The notes under the pieces were generated by a model. That model ran no database searches. It was given only the letters and a program-made list of their open reading frames with translations, and had not been told where the DNA came from. This document shows positions 37,972-46,680 of a stretch of 64,000 nt of DNA, piece after piece. Numbering within the stretch: the stretch's first letter is position 1; each line of letters starts with the position of its first letter. Position numbers and translations under genes: made by a program. This DNA is from Psychrobacter sp. BI730 (GTDB lineage: Bacteria; Pseudomonadota; Gammaproteobacteria; Pseudomonadales; Moraxellaceae): the NCBI RefSeq assembly GCF_013414195.1, contig NZ_JAATTV010000002.1:62001-126000 (forward strand). The letters are read 5' to 3'.

Positions 37972-38865
37972 ATGTCATTATTCCAACTTTTACCCAACTA
38001 TCAAGTGTCTAGTCGCGATAAAACTTTAGATTTGTCGCAGCCCCATATCATGGGCATTTTAAACGTAACGCCAGATTCATTTTCAGACGGTGGGCAGTTT
38101 AACGCAGTAGATAAAGCCGTTGCGCACTGTCAGCAGATGATAAATGAAGGCGCTACTATTATCGATATCGGTGGTGAATCTACTCGTCCAAATGCGCAAA
38201 CTGTGGCGACTGATGATGAGATACAACGAGTTGTGCCAGTGGTTCGAGCCATCCGTAAGTATTGTGGTGATGCTATTTGGTTATCGATTGATACTAGCAG
38301 CCCTGAAGTCATGCAGGCAGCATTTAATGAAGGTGCTGACATTTGGAATGATGTACGAGCACTAAAACGTACGGGTGCGGCAGAGCTGGCGGCTGAGCTT
38401 AATATACCTGTTATGCTAATGCATATGCGCGGTGAGCCAACGACAATGAATAATTTGGCGCAATATGACGATGTGATCGATGAAGTGCGTACAGAGCTGA
38501 TTGACCGTATTAACGAAGTAGTTAGCATCGGCGTCAAACGAAGCAATATTATTATCGACCCAGGTTTTGGTTTTGCTAAGAACTATGAGCATCACTGCGC
38601 ATTATTAAGTCAGCTGAGCAGCTTACAGACATTAGAGCTGCCGATAATGTTTGGCATTTCTCGCAAGCGTTTCTTGGCAGACGTATTGACCAAAAGTGGA
38701 GCTGAAGCTGTGAGTACGACGCAAGCGGTAGAGCGTGATTCGGCAGGAACGGCAGCTGGGCTATTTGCCTTACAACAAGGCGCAAGTATCATTCGTACGC
38801 ATAATGTGGCGATGATGCAGCAAGCAGTGGCCTTATGGAGTCAACTGTCAGCATATCGTTGTTAA
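37972..38865 (+). CDS. folP: Dihydropteroate synthase
   Basis: Condenses para-aminobenzoate with the pterin diphosphate in folate synthesis; target of sulfonamides. 297 residues; TIM-barrel with MGILNVTPDSFSDGGQF, GESTRPNA, SIDTSSPEVM, NDVRALK, MHMRGEPTTMNN, DPGFGFAKNYEHH and GISRKRF, all the pterin and diphosphate binding blocks. An insertion is not seen. Start ATG is 39 bases behind the MITE, so the element may have separated folP from its former promoter or supply one; in E. coli folP directly follows ftsH. Confidence 0.97.
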   Translation: MSLFQLLPNYQVSSRDKTLDLSQPHIMGILNVTPDSFSDGGQFNAVDKAVAHCQQMINEGATIIDIGGESTRPNAQTVATDDEIQRVVPVVRAIRKYCGDAIWLSIDTSSPEVMQAAFNEGADIWNDVRALKRTGAAELAAELNIPVMLMHMRGEPTTMNNLAQYDDVIDEVRTELIDRINEVVSIGVKRSNIIIDPGFGFAKNYEHHCALLSQLSSLQTLELPIMFGISRKRFLADVLTKSGAEAVSTTQAVERDSAGTAAGLFALQQGASIIRTHNVAMMQQAVALWSQLSAYRC

Positions 38866-38991
38866 TGTCGCTTTATATATGCAGATGAGCAATAATATTT
38901 TTAGCCTATAAATGTTCTATACGCTATGCTTAACATCTATTTCTAAACTATCTAAACCCACAAGACTATCCAATTTAATAAGAGTAAATTT

Positions 38992-39273
38992 ATGACTAGT
39001 ACCACTCAGCCAGAACCAACCAATGAACAGCGCCGTATCATTTATCAAGCTCGCCGCGGATTAAAAGAATTGGATTTTTATATTGATCCTTATGTCAAAG
39101 AGCTGTATCTGACAGCAGATGCTACTGAGCAAGCAACATTTGCAGAAATGCTCACTCATGAAGACCCAGACTTGCTAGACTATTTTACCAATCAAAATCG
39201 TCCAGAAGAGGACGACATCTGGGCATTGGTCAATAAGATAAAAACATGGCGCCATACCAAAGACTTGGTTTAG
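38992..39273 (+). CDS. sdhE: FAD assembly factor SdhE
   Basis: 93 residues. The RRGLKELDFYIDPYV segment is the RGxxE motif needed to attach FAD to the succinate dehydrogenase flavoprotein; FAEMLTHEDPDLLDYF follows as in the family (YgfY/DUF339). The sdh genes are not in the window. The next gene on the same strand, 52 bases later, is a YgfX-like protein, the same pair as in E. coli. Confidence 0.9.
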   Translation: MTSTTQPEPTNEQRRIIYQARRGLKELDFYIDPYVKELYLTADATEQATFAEMLTHEDPDLLDYFTNQNRPEEDDIWALVNKIKTWRHTKDLV

Positions 39274-39325
39274 GTCTTAAGGAACGGGTCAGCACAATAT
39301 CTAACGTTTCCCATGGTACGCTTAT

Positions 39326-39784
39326 ATGACGCTAGTAACCTCGCTACGTATTGATACAGCTATCAAGCCTGCCAGTTATTTACGCGCGCTGCTGTATGTA
39401 GGCTTGACTGGCGTTATGATGATATTGGCATGGTTTCCATCTTTGACTTTGTGGCAGTATTTACTAATCTTAATAGTCTCGACAGCGGTCGCAAGTTATC
39501 TGATTATATCGAGACCAATCCTATTACATATTAGTCAGCCATCGCTCAGTCAGCGTGTCGATAGAGAATGGCAGTTACTGATACGAACGGGACGCGGCGA
39601 TGAGTTATGGCAAGCAGAGTTAATCGATATAAATCGCTATCAGTGGGCGATGAGTATCGAGTTCAATATCGTTGAACCTTATCAAAGAACGTTTTCGACT
39701 ACTATATTTCGCGACCAAGTAAATTACGAGCAATGGCGACAGTTAAATATTTTAGCGAATATCAGTAAGGGTAATGCTAGATAA
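39326..39784 (+). CDS. YgfX-like inner-membrane protein
   Basis: 152 residues. Two close hydrophobic helices (about 21-40 and 44-62) are followed by a soluble beta-rich domain with WQLLIRTGRGDELWQAELID and a C-terminal FRDQVNYEQWRQLNIL, which resembles the YgfX (CptA) family. In E. coli YgfX pairs with SdhE (YgfY); they were described as a toxin-antitoxin pair, which is debated. The assignment rests on topology, tail motif and position next to sdhE. Confidence 0.65.
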   Translation: MTLVTSLRIDTAIKPASYLRALLYVGLTGVMMILAWFPSLTLWQYLLILIVSTAVASYLIISRPILLHISQPSLSQRVDREWQLLIRTGRGDELWQAELIDINRYQWAMSIEFNIVEPYQRTFSTTIFRDQVNYEQWRQLNILANISKGNAR

Positions 39785-40026
39785 CTGAGTATTTATGGAG
39801 CTTAAGTTTTTCCTTTTACGATGAGAAAACTCTACACGTCATAACAAAATAGCTATCTCAAAGGACAAAGAGGTTTGTTATATTAAAATCTGTTATATTA
39901 AAAATAGAAAATAAAACTCATAAGTCTGCTGTCCTGTTATTAAAGAACATGTAGACAGATATGATGTTTCATAAATTTTCAGCAGCATTTTTGTAGTAAA
40001 CAATACGATAAAAAGAGGAATAGATA

Positions 40027-40740
40027 ATGAGCTTATTAGGGAATTTAGTGAGCCAAGTGGCACGTAGTGCAATGAATCCAGACGACGCTCAACGCAATCC
40101 AGTTAACCAACGTACTGAAACACGGCAGACTGGCGGACTCGGTGATATTTTAGGTAGTGTGCTGGGCGGTGGCAGTCAGGCAGGTGGTTATAGCCCTCAA
40201 CAAAATAGCCGTCAAGCAGATAATGGTTTTGGCTTAGATGACATCGTTGGGGGTCTCACGGGCGGTAGTCAGCGCAGCGGTATGAGTTCAGGTGCTGGCG
40301 GACTAGGTGATATTTTAGGTAGTGTATTAGGCGGTCAGCGAACTAATAGTGGGTTTGGTGGTAAAGGTATGCTCGTTGCTGCATTGATGCCCATGGTACT
40401 TAGCTGGATCAAACGTAATGGCGGCTTGAGCGGTGCATTGTCGAAAATCACTGGTATGGGCTATGAAGGTCAAGCACGCTCTTGGATGAGTAATAACGAA
40501 GCAAACGATAATTTAGATCCAAATGAAATTAACCGTTTGTTTGACGAAAATGAAATTCAGCAAGTGGCCGCTCATACTGGTGCTAATGAAACTGAGGTAA
40601 GACAGGGACTTGCTGAGCTGTTACCTGAGGTAATGAATCAGCTAACCCCTAATGGTAATCTGGATAATGAGTCTGAAGCCAATGAAGAGATAGATCAAAT
40701 CATTAGCCAGCTATCTAGCCGTCTTGGTAATTTTAAGTAG
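40027..40740 (+). CDS. YidB-like (DUF937) protein with glycine-rich repeats
   Basis: 237 residues, soluble. The N-terminal half carries a glycine-rich motif three times: GGLGDILGSVLGG at 36-48 and 91-103 and the related FGLDDIVGGLTGG at 68-80. The C-terminal half fits YidB: LSWIKRNGGLSGAL, SWMSNNEANDNLDPNEI, VAAHTGANETEVRQGLAELLPEV and a closing helix. E. coli YidB has only one such motif and about 132 residues, so this is an expanded version. Function unknown. GAGGAATAG precedes the ATG; terminator downstream. Confidence 0.8.
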   Translation: MSLLGNLVSQVARSAMNPDDAQRNPVNQRTETRQTGGLGDILGSVLGGGSQAGGYSPQQNSRQADNGFGLDDIVGGLTGGSQRSGMSSGAGGLGDILGSVLGGQRTNSGFGGKGMLVAALMPMVLSWIKRNGGLSGALSKITGMGYEGQARSWMSNNEANDNLDPNEINRLFDENEIQQVAAHTGANETEVRQGLAELLPEVMNQLTPNGNLDNESEANEEIDQIISQLSSRLGNFK

Positions 40741-40797
40741 TTTTTTATAAAAATCACTATTTACAGAATTAGTCATATCGATGAAAACACAATAGAA

Positions 40798-40828
40798 AAT
40801 GGTCCATCAATAGATGGGCTATTTTTTT
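40798..40828 (+). terminator. Terminator of the YidB-like gene
   Basis: GGTCCATC (40801-40808) / GATGGGCT (40813-40820), imperfect, followed by seven T. Confidence 0.7.
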
Positions 40829-40975
40829 ATTAATTAAAAGTAAATATCGTATCTAACAAATTTTTATTATTTATTAAATTTATAATCTAAATGTATATGT
40901 TAAAAATAGTAAACAATAACGTAAGGATTCTATAAGTCCTATAAAATAGCTAAGACAAGCACTCAGGTTGTATAG

Positions 40976-41542
40976 TTAAGTCTTTATAAAATCGATACAG
41001 CCCATATCATGAAACAGTTTAGGTAGATTATTCTCCATCCACCCTTGGCGTAGAAACTTAGCCTGTGCCCATTTTTTCTCGATAGGGTTTAGATTAGGGC
41101 TGTACGGCGGCAGCCAAAGAATACGATGGCCATGTCTGTTGAGTAGTTTTTGGATACGTCTGCTTTTATGAAACCGAGCGTTATCCATGACAATCACGCA
41201 CTTGGTTTTAAGACTTGGAATAAGTGTGAACTTACACCAGTCATAAAATATATTGCTATTGATATTTGTCTCAACGTAATCAAGTGCAAACAGCATTTTT
41301 TCATAGAGAGCTCCGATGACATTCGTACGCTTTTTTGCTTGCCAGTTGTAGCTATCGATACAGGGTTTACCTATCGGTGCATAGCCATGAGAACGAATGG
41401 TTTCAGCCTCAAAGCCGCTTTCATCCATATAGACAATGGGGTAGCCTTGCTGCGTAAAGCGATCAAGCCTACTCTGGAATATCGCTCTTTTTATCGGACA
41501 CGCTTTTGGATGTTCCAAGGTCTTTTTTTTGACTGATACCAA
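40976..41542 (-). CDS. IS630 transposase, catalytic part (second frame)
   Basis: 188-codon frame encoding the DDE domain: first Asp in IVYMDESGFE, second Asp in CVIVMDNARFHKSRR, and Glu in PPYSPNLNPIEKKW, the intact DD(34)E set of the family. Its own first ATG (41542) lies inside the first frame and is unlikely to serve as independent start; protein similarity begins just after the A8 run at 41523-41530 (TLEHPKACPIKRAIFQSR). A fused product therefore needs a +1 (or -2) change of frame there. Apparently not decayed. Confidence 0.85.
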   Translation of the reverse strand: MVSVKKKTLEHPKACPIKRAIFQSRLDRFTQQGYPIVYMDESGFEAETIRSHGYAPIGKPCIDSYNWQAKKRTNVIGALYEKMLFALDYVETNINSNIFYDWCKFTLIPSLKTKCVIVMDNARFHKSRRIQKLLNRHGHRILWLPPYSPNLNPIEKKWAQAKFLRQGWMENNLPKLFHDMGCIDFIKT

Positions 41543-41819
41543 GACGCTTTAAAGCATTAAAGATGCCCGTTTTACTACAGTTCAAGCGACGAGCTCTTTC
41601 ATAGTTATAATCATCTGGGTATCTTTTTACGTCTTCAATCAATGCGTCATCAGGTATTTTAGTCGGTGCTTTATTTCTGGTTGTTTTAGGCGCTAATTTC
41701 TTCTGCCAGCTGTGAATGGTGCTGGTGCTAAGTCCATAAAATAGCGCAGCTTCTCGTATGGTCATACCATCAGTGATGCTAGAAAGTACCTGTTTGCGAT
41801 AGTCTATTGAATAAGTCAT
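41469..41819 (-). CDS. IS630 transposase, DNA-binding part (first frame)
   Basis: 116 residues. Helix-turn-helix SITDGMTIREAALFYGLSTS (about 14-33) and a second winged part DYNYERARRLNCSKTGIFNALKRLG, as in Tc1/IS630 transposase N-termini. The frame leaves the transposase sequence at the A8 run (41523-41530) after GISQKK and ends 18 codons later. Together with the second frame it gives a protein of about 280 residues, near the family's usual size. Confidence 0.85.
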   Translation of the reverse strand: MTYSIDYRKQVLSSITDGMTIREAALFYGLSTSTIHSWQKKLAPKTTRNKAPTKIPDDALIEDVKRYPDDYNYERARRLNCSKTGIFNALKRLGISQKKDLGTSKSVSDKKSDIPE

Positions 41820-41964
41820 CGTTTATTTCATTAAATGCAATTGTTAATAGGGTTGTATCGGTTTTATTTGGATTAGACTATAGCTATAGCTTTATCGTCT
41901 TAAAAGAATTGAATTAAAGGTACAATCTTTTAATCGCCTAATGATTTCATAAGGGTTATTACTT

Positions 41965-43422
41965 ATGCCATTCAAGCCCGTTCAAGCAGCTGTTGCTATT
42001 TTAGTCGGTTTATTAATTTGGTTTGTTATCCCAGTACCGACGGGTGTCACACCAGAAGCGTGGCATATGTTAGCACTATTCATCGCGACTATTGTTGCCA
42101 TCATAGGTAAGGTACTGCCCATTGGTGCCATTGCTATTATTGCTGTGACTCTAGTGGCACTGACCGGTGTCACAAATGATAATCCGAAGCAAGCCATTAG
42201 CGATGCATTATCAAGCTATTCAAGCCCTCTGATTTGGCTCATCGGTATTGCAGTTATGATATCGCGTGGATTGATAAAGACAGGTTTAGGTCGACGTATT
42301 GCTTATTATTTCATTTCTATTTTTGGTAAAAAAACTATTGGCGTGGCTTATTCCTTGGCCGCTGCTGAGCTAATGGTCGCACCTATTACCCCTTCTAATA
42401 CGGCACGTGGTGGCGGTATTATTCATCCTATTATGAAATCCATTGCGCAGAGCTTTCACTCGACACCAGAAGAGGGTACTCAAAACAAAATTGGGCGCTA
42501 CTTAGCGATGGTGAATTACCACGCTAATCCTATTACTTCTGGTATGTTTATCACTGCTACGGCTCCCAACCCTTTAGTTGTCGAGCTGGTGAATAAAGCC
42601 ACAGGTGGTGATATTCAGTTATCATGGACAACGTGGGCAGTAGCCATGTTTATACCCGGGATGCTTTGTTTAATCGTCATGCCATTGATCATTTATATGA
42701 TTTATCCTCCTGATGTTAAAGCAACGCCTGATGCCAAAAACTTTGCAAAAGATAATTTGACAGAGATGGGTCAAATCACTATTCACGAAAAAATAATGTT
42801 AGGTGTATTTGCTCTTATGTTAGTACTGTGGGCGAATATTCCTGCGTTGATTTTGGGTGAACAATATAGTGTTGATGCTACTACCACGGCCTTTATTGGC
42901 TTGACGACACTGATATTGACTGGTGTGCTGACTTGGGATGACATTCTCAAAGAGAAGTCTGCATGGGATACTATCGTTTGGTTTGGTGCCCTGATTATGA
43001 TGGCAGCTTATCTAAACAAACTTGGTCTAATTAGCTGGTTCGCAGGCAATATTGAGTCTCTCATTGGAACAACTGGGGTAGGTTGGGTAGGTGCAGCAAC
43101 TATTTTGACCTTAGTTTATTTATACATACATTATTTCTTTGCTAGTACCACCGCTCATATTACCGCACTATTTGCAGCATTCTATGCAGTTGGCCTGACG
43201 TTAGGGGCACCGCCGATGTTATATGCGCTAATCTTGGCCGCAGCGGGTAATATCATGATGACGCTTACGCATTATGCGACTGGTACTGCTCCTGTAATTT
43301 TTAACTCTGGTTATGTGACGTTAAAAGAGTGGTGGGCCATTGGGGCGATTATGAGCGTGGTTAATTTAGTCATTTGGTTAGGTGCTGGCCTCATTTGGTG
43401 GAAAGTACTCGGTTATTACTAA
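41965..43422 (+). CDS. DASS-family anion/dicarboxylate symporter
   Basis: 485 residues, about 12 membrane segments. The two signature SNT sites are visible: PSNTARGGGIIHPI (about residue 143) and, in the second half, a mirrored STTAHITALFAAF region, with TATAPNPLVVELV between. The closest type by pattern is the 2-oxoglutarate/malate translocator or CitT group of the divalent anion:Na+ symporters. The substrate could be a dicarboxylate, citrate or tartrate. The start ATG has a weak AAGGGTTATT purine motif upstream. Its end is 16 bases from the end of convergent recX. Confidence 0.88.
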   Translation: MPFKPVQAAVAILVGLLIWFVIPVPTGVTPEAWHMLALFIATIVAIIGKVLPIGAIAIIAVTLVALTGVTNDNPKQAISDALSSYSSPLIWLIGIAVMISRGLIKTGLGRRIAYYFISIFGKKTIGVAYSLAAAELMVAPITPSNTARGGGIIHPIMKSIAQSFHSTPEEGTQNKIGRYLAMVNYHANPITSGMFITATAPNPLVVELVNKATGGDIQLSWTTWAVAMFIPGMLCLIVMPLIIYMIYPPDVKATPDAKNFAKDNLTEMGQITIHEKIMLGVFALMLVLWANIPALILGEQYSVDATTTAFIGLTTLILTGVLTWDDILKEKSAWDTIVWFGALIMMAAYLNKLGLISWFAGNIESLIGTTGVGWVGAATILTLVYLYIHYFFASTTAHITALFAAFYAVGLTLGAPPMLYALILAAAGNIMMTLTHYATGTAPVIFNSGYVTLKEWWAIGAIMSVVNLVIWLGAGLIWWKVLGYY

Positions 43423-43438
43423 ATTTAAAAAGCATTCG

Positions 43439-44530
43439 CTAAAAGCGTGCATCTAATGTTTCTAATGTATAGTTGAGCGCAGCAAAGCAGATATCGGTGT
43501 TAAACCCTCTATATTGCAAAAATCGTAACTGCTTAGCTTTTTCTTTTTGCTCAACTGGTATGTCATTACCGTATTTTTTAGTACGTGCTATCACCGCCAG
43601 TTTTAGCCAATCTACACCATCGACTAAGTTGTCTACATCATCATCTACAAACTCACTAAATTCATCAGACTCAGTATTTGCCATATCGATTAGCTCATCG
43701 ATGTTACCTGGCATAGCAATCTTCTTACGATAGAATTCTTGTTTGATCCGACCACGTCCGCGGCCTTTACGAATATTCTCACGTATCAGCATTAGGGTAG
43801 TGCGGTAGTCACTTTGATAACCTTTTTCTTCGAACTCATCGAGCAGTGCATCAATTTTTTCTGAGTCTTGTTCTTTGTCGATCAGCTTTTGCTTTAGCTC
43901 AGCCTTACCGTATTCACGGCGTGATAAATAATAAAATGCGAGCCAACGCAATCGACTTTCAGCTTTGATCGCATCGATTTCTGCTTGTTTTTGTTCAGGG
44001 GTTCGTAAGTAGGCTTTGAGCGCGGCTGGTATGTTATCGTTTTGGCTGTCTGTTTCACTATCATTGATAGCAAAAAGCTCAGCTTCATTTTCTGAGTTTT
44101 TGGATAGCGGCTCAGTGCTACGACCATTGTCTGTTGCTAAGCTGTTGTCAATTTCGTCATTATGAATGTCGAGTTTAACTTCTGCTAGCATCTCTTTAAT
44201 GGTTTGTGCTTCAGGTGGTTGATATGTAGGGGCGTCACTAGGCTCAGCGGTAAAATTGGCCGCTGGATGAAAACGCTTTTTACGTTTTTTAGATTTAGAA
44301 GTTTTCTTTGACTTAGGAGAGGAGTCTTCAAAGAACGCTGTATCAATAGTAGCGTCATTCGTGACTGAATCATCTTTACTTGAACGAATAGCCCGTTTAC
44401 TAGGTTTCTCTCGTTTTTTAGGCTCTTTCGTATGAGAATCTTTGGACTGTTTTTTTGGTTTATTATCAACAGAACTAGCTGAGTCGGGTGCCGACTCAGC
44501 TAGAATTTCAGCTAAGGTTTTAATTTTCAT
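43439..44530 (-). CDS. recX: RecX with a long disordered N-terminal extension
   Basis: The last about 170 residues are RecX, the modulator that binds and inhibits RecA filaments: RLRWLAFYYLSRREYGKAELKQKL (split at residues about 203-226), LLDEFEEKGYQSDYR and ENIRKGRGRGRIKQEF. RecX proteins are usually 150-170 residues; here about 190 residues precede the domain, very rich in Lys, Ser, Asp, Glu, with basic KSKKTSKSKKRKKR at 77-90. Two similar short hydrophobic motifs, KTLAEILAE (4-12) and QTIKEMLAEV (109-118), stand out. Starts 40 bases behind recA and should be co-transcribed with it. Confidence 0.9.
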   Translation of the reverse strand: MKIKTLAEILAESAPDSASSVDNKPKKQSKDSHTKEPKKREKPSKRAIRSSKDDSVTNDATIDTAFFEDSSPKSKKTSKSKKRKKRFHPAANFTAEPSDAPTYQPPEAQTIKEMLAEVKLDIHNDEIDNSLATDNGRSTEPLSKNSENEAELFAINDSETDSQNDNIPAALKAYLRTPEQKQAEIDAIKAESRLRWLAFYYLSRREYGKAELKQKLIDKEQDSEKIDALLDEFEEKGYQSDYRTTLMLIRENIRKGRGRGRIKQEFYRKKIAMPGNIDELIDMANTESDEFSEFVDDDVDNLVDGVDWLKLAVIARTKKYGNDIPVEQKEKAKQLRFLQYRGFNTDICFAALNYTLETLDARF

Positions 44531-44570
44531 AATGAATCATAGTGACTGACAACGGTTAATCGTTAAACCA

Positions 44571-45623
44571 TTATTGTACAGGTTCAGAAGCCTGTTCTGC
44601 ATCTTCAGTTTCGTCGGCTTTACTATTTTTTTTCGTACCAAGCTTTTCGTCACGTATCTTGTCTTCGATTTCTTGAGCAATGGCAGGATTCTCTTTTAAG
44701 AAAAGCACAGAGTTGGCTTTACCTTGACCAATTTTTTCGTCGCCATAGCTGTACCAAGATCCTGCTTTACCAACCGCTCCAATCTCAACGCCTAAATCAA
44801 TGACTTCGGCTAAGTGGTTAGTACCTTCACCGTAAGTGATTTCGAACTCAGCTTGGCGGAAAGGTGGTGCCATTTTATTTTTGATAACTTTAACACGGGT
44901 CTGGTTACCAATGATTTCATCACCATTTTTGACCGCACCAATGCGGCGGATATCCATACGTACAGAAGCGTAGAATTTCAGCGCGTTACCACCAGTTGTG
45001 GTCTCAGGGCTACCGAACATAACACCAATTTTCATACGGATTTGGTTAATAAACACCACCATACAGTTAGAGCGTTTGGCGTTACCAGTGATTTTACGTA
45101 GGGCTTGGCTCATCAGACGTGCTTGCAGACCCATGTGCGAGTCACCCATTTCGCCTTCAATCTCAGCTCGTGGCGTCAACGCAGCTACTGAGTCAATCAC
45201 GATCATATCGATCGCGCCTGAGCGTACCAACATATCGGTGATTTCAAGTGCTTGCTCGCCATTGTCAGGCTGCGAGAGCAATAAGTCATCAGTGTTTACT
45301 CCAAGCTTGCGTGCATAAACAGGGTCGAGCGCATGCTCGGCATCTATAAAGGCACAGGTACCGCCTTGCTTTTGACATTCTGCAATAGCTTGCAGGGTCA
45401 TCGTCGTCTTACCTGAACTTTCTGGACCGTAAATTTCAACGATACGGCCTTTTGGTAGACCACCAATACCAAGCGCAATGTCTAATCCTAGAGAGCCTGT
45501 AGAGACCACATCGACATCCATAATGGCCGAGTCATCGCCTAGATGCATGATGGTGTTTTTACCAAATTGCTTTTCGATTTGACCTAATGCCGCTTTGAGG
45601 GCTTTGGCTTTATTGTCGTCCAT
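44571..45623 (-). CDS. recA: Recombinase A
   Basis: DNA strand-exchange ATPase. 350 residues, normal; Walker [14 protein letters not shown], the [20 protein letters not shown] block, loop 2 [20 protein letters not shown] and the acidic C-terminal tail. The ATG follows AGGAATCC. I could not see a LexA box (CTGTN8ACAG) in the 100 bases upstream; Moraxellaceae lack a classical LexA, so other control is expected. recX follows. Confidence 0.98.
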   Translation of the reverse strand: MDDNKAKALKAALGQIEKQFGKNTIMHLGDDSAIMDVDVVSTGSLGLDIALGIGGLPKGRIVEIYGPESSGKTTMTLQAIAECQKQGGTCAFIDAEHALDPVYARKLGVNTDDLLLSQPDNGEQALEITDMLVRSGAIDMIVIDSVAALTPRAEIEGEMGDSHMGLQARLMSQALRKITGNAKRSNCMVVFINQIRMKIGVMFGSPETTTGGNALKFYASVRMDIRRIGAVKNGDEIIGNQTRVKVIKNKMAPPFRQAEFEITYGEGTNHLAEVIDLGVEIGAVGKAGSWYSYGDEKIGQGKANSVLFLKENPAIAQEIEDKIRDEKLGTKKNSKADETEDAEQASEPVQ

Positions 45624-46090
45624 ATTGGATTCCTTGTTTTCGGTAGTTAAGTTGATGCTATAAATAAAATATTGGTACTGTTAAAACCTTTGGCAAACGC
45701 ATACTGACTGTTATGAAGTCGGCAATTATTGTTTGGCTGTTTTATCAAAAAATAGGTTGTCACGTGACTGGTATAGGTAGTAGTATCGAAGGTATCGTTC
45801 TACTATACAGTAAAATTAAATAGTGAGAGAAGTAAAAATAAGTCCGTAACACACTGTCGTTATCGTTGTTTTTAAGTCAGACTTGGCGTGCTCATTACTT
45901 GACTCAATCTCTTAACGCTGTTGATTTGATAAGGTAATTATAGCAAAAGCAAAGCACTATAATGAGCGTTGAGGGATGCTAGACGACACTATCTGTCGTA
46001 TGGTATGAAGCTAAAATCTACGGAAATGATGCGATAGGCCGTTGTTGTTTTGAACCTGATAATAACTATGCTTGTCAATAGATTTAGGAG

Positions 46091-46436
46091 TTGTCCACAA
46101 CAAATAAAAGGCTTATTTTTGCTAATTGTGAAACATTATGAAGAATTAAATTATTTTAGAAATTATTTAAAATAATTTTTTATGTGTATGAATTTAATGT
46201 AAGTTATTGATTTTAAAGGTTTTATAAATTGTACAAAAAATGAACGATTTTACCTTATCCTTTAAGTTGCTTAGCTATAAAGTTGTCAAGTAGTGACTTA
46301 TGCACAGGGTTATCCACAGCTTATGGGGAGAACTCTGTAAAGCCTTATAATACATAAGTTTACGTAGATTATTAGTATTAGGAATGGATTCTATATTTCG
46401 TTTTTAATCACTTTAGAGAAGCAGTTTTGTCTACAA
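46091..46436. promoter_or_regulatory. Cluster of DnaA-box-like sites beside an AT-rich stretch
   Basis: Two consensus boxes stand three bases apart in the same orientation, TTATGCACA (46298-46306) and TTATCCACA (46310-46318). Variants are TTGTCCACA (46091-46099) and TTGTCTACA (46428-46436), also same orientation. About 100 bases of nearly pure A/T (46125-46225) lie between the first and second. This resembles an origin or a DnaA-controlled locus, but no dnaA, dnaN, gidA or rpmH gene is nearby. Confidence 0.5.
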
Positions 46437-46620
46437 ACAACGCTATGAGCGCTATGTTTCACAAATTATAAATTTATCTTTTTTTATGCATAATCATACT
46501 ATAGGCATTAAAAGTCAGGAGTATGACTCAAGATATACATCTAAGATGCCAGTAGACATAGTTATGCATAGGATGTCTAGTATTTTTAGAGATATTTTCT
46601 ACAGCCTATAGAAGGCCACA

Positions 46621-46650
46621 AAAAAGCGGCTACATCAGATAGCCGCTTTG
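46621..46650 (-). terminator. Terminator of trmB (minus strand)
   Basis: AAAGCGGCTA (46624-46633) / TAGCCGCTTT (46641-46650), 7-base loop, six A at 46621-46626 giving the T-run on the minus strand. Confidence 0.92.
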
Positions 46651-46680
46651 TCAAAACACTTAAAAGTAAAGCTGTATTAA

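Larger units (their letters stand above)
40930..41883. mobile_element. IS630-family insertion sequence
   Basis: About 950 bases with two overlapping transposase frames on the minus strand. Candidate ends are CTATAAGTCCTATAAAATAG at 40930 and GGATTAGACTATAG ending at 41883, whose reverse complement starts CTATAGTCTAATCC; they match imperfectly, so the exact boundaries are tentative. IS630 elements duplicate a TA target. The element lies between the YidB-like gene and the anion symporter and interrupts no visible gene. Confidence 0.75.
45624..46680. other. 1-kb intergenic region between recA and trmB
   Basis: 1057 bases without a supported gene. It holds the recA promoter region, a block of extremely AT-rich DNA (about 46120-46230), DnaA-box-like sites (46091-46436) and the trmB terminator at the right end. 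The reading frames in it are short and uninformative. Confidence 0.6.

Noticed and set aside
40976..41819. Treating the IS630 transposase as a pseudogene
   Set aside because: The frame break coincides with an A8 run typical of programmed slippage and the catalytic residues are complete.
46091..46436. Calling the DnaA-box cluster the chromosomal origin oriC
   Set aside because: No dnaA, dnaN, rpmH or gidA genes are near and the replication direction cannot be judged from one window; kept as a finding only.
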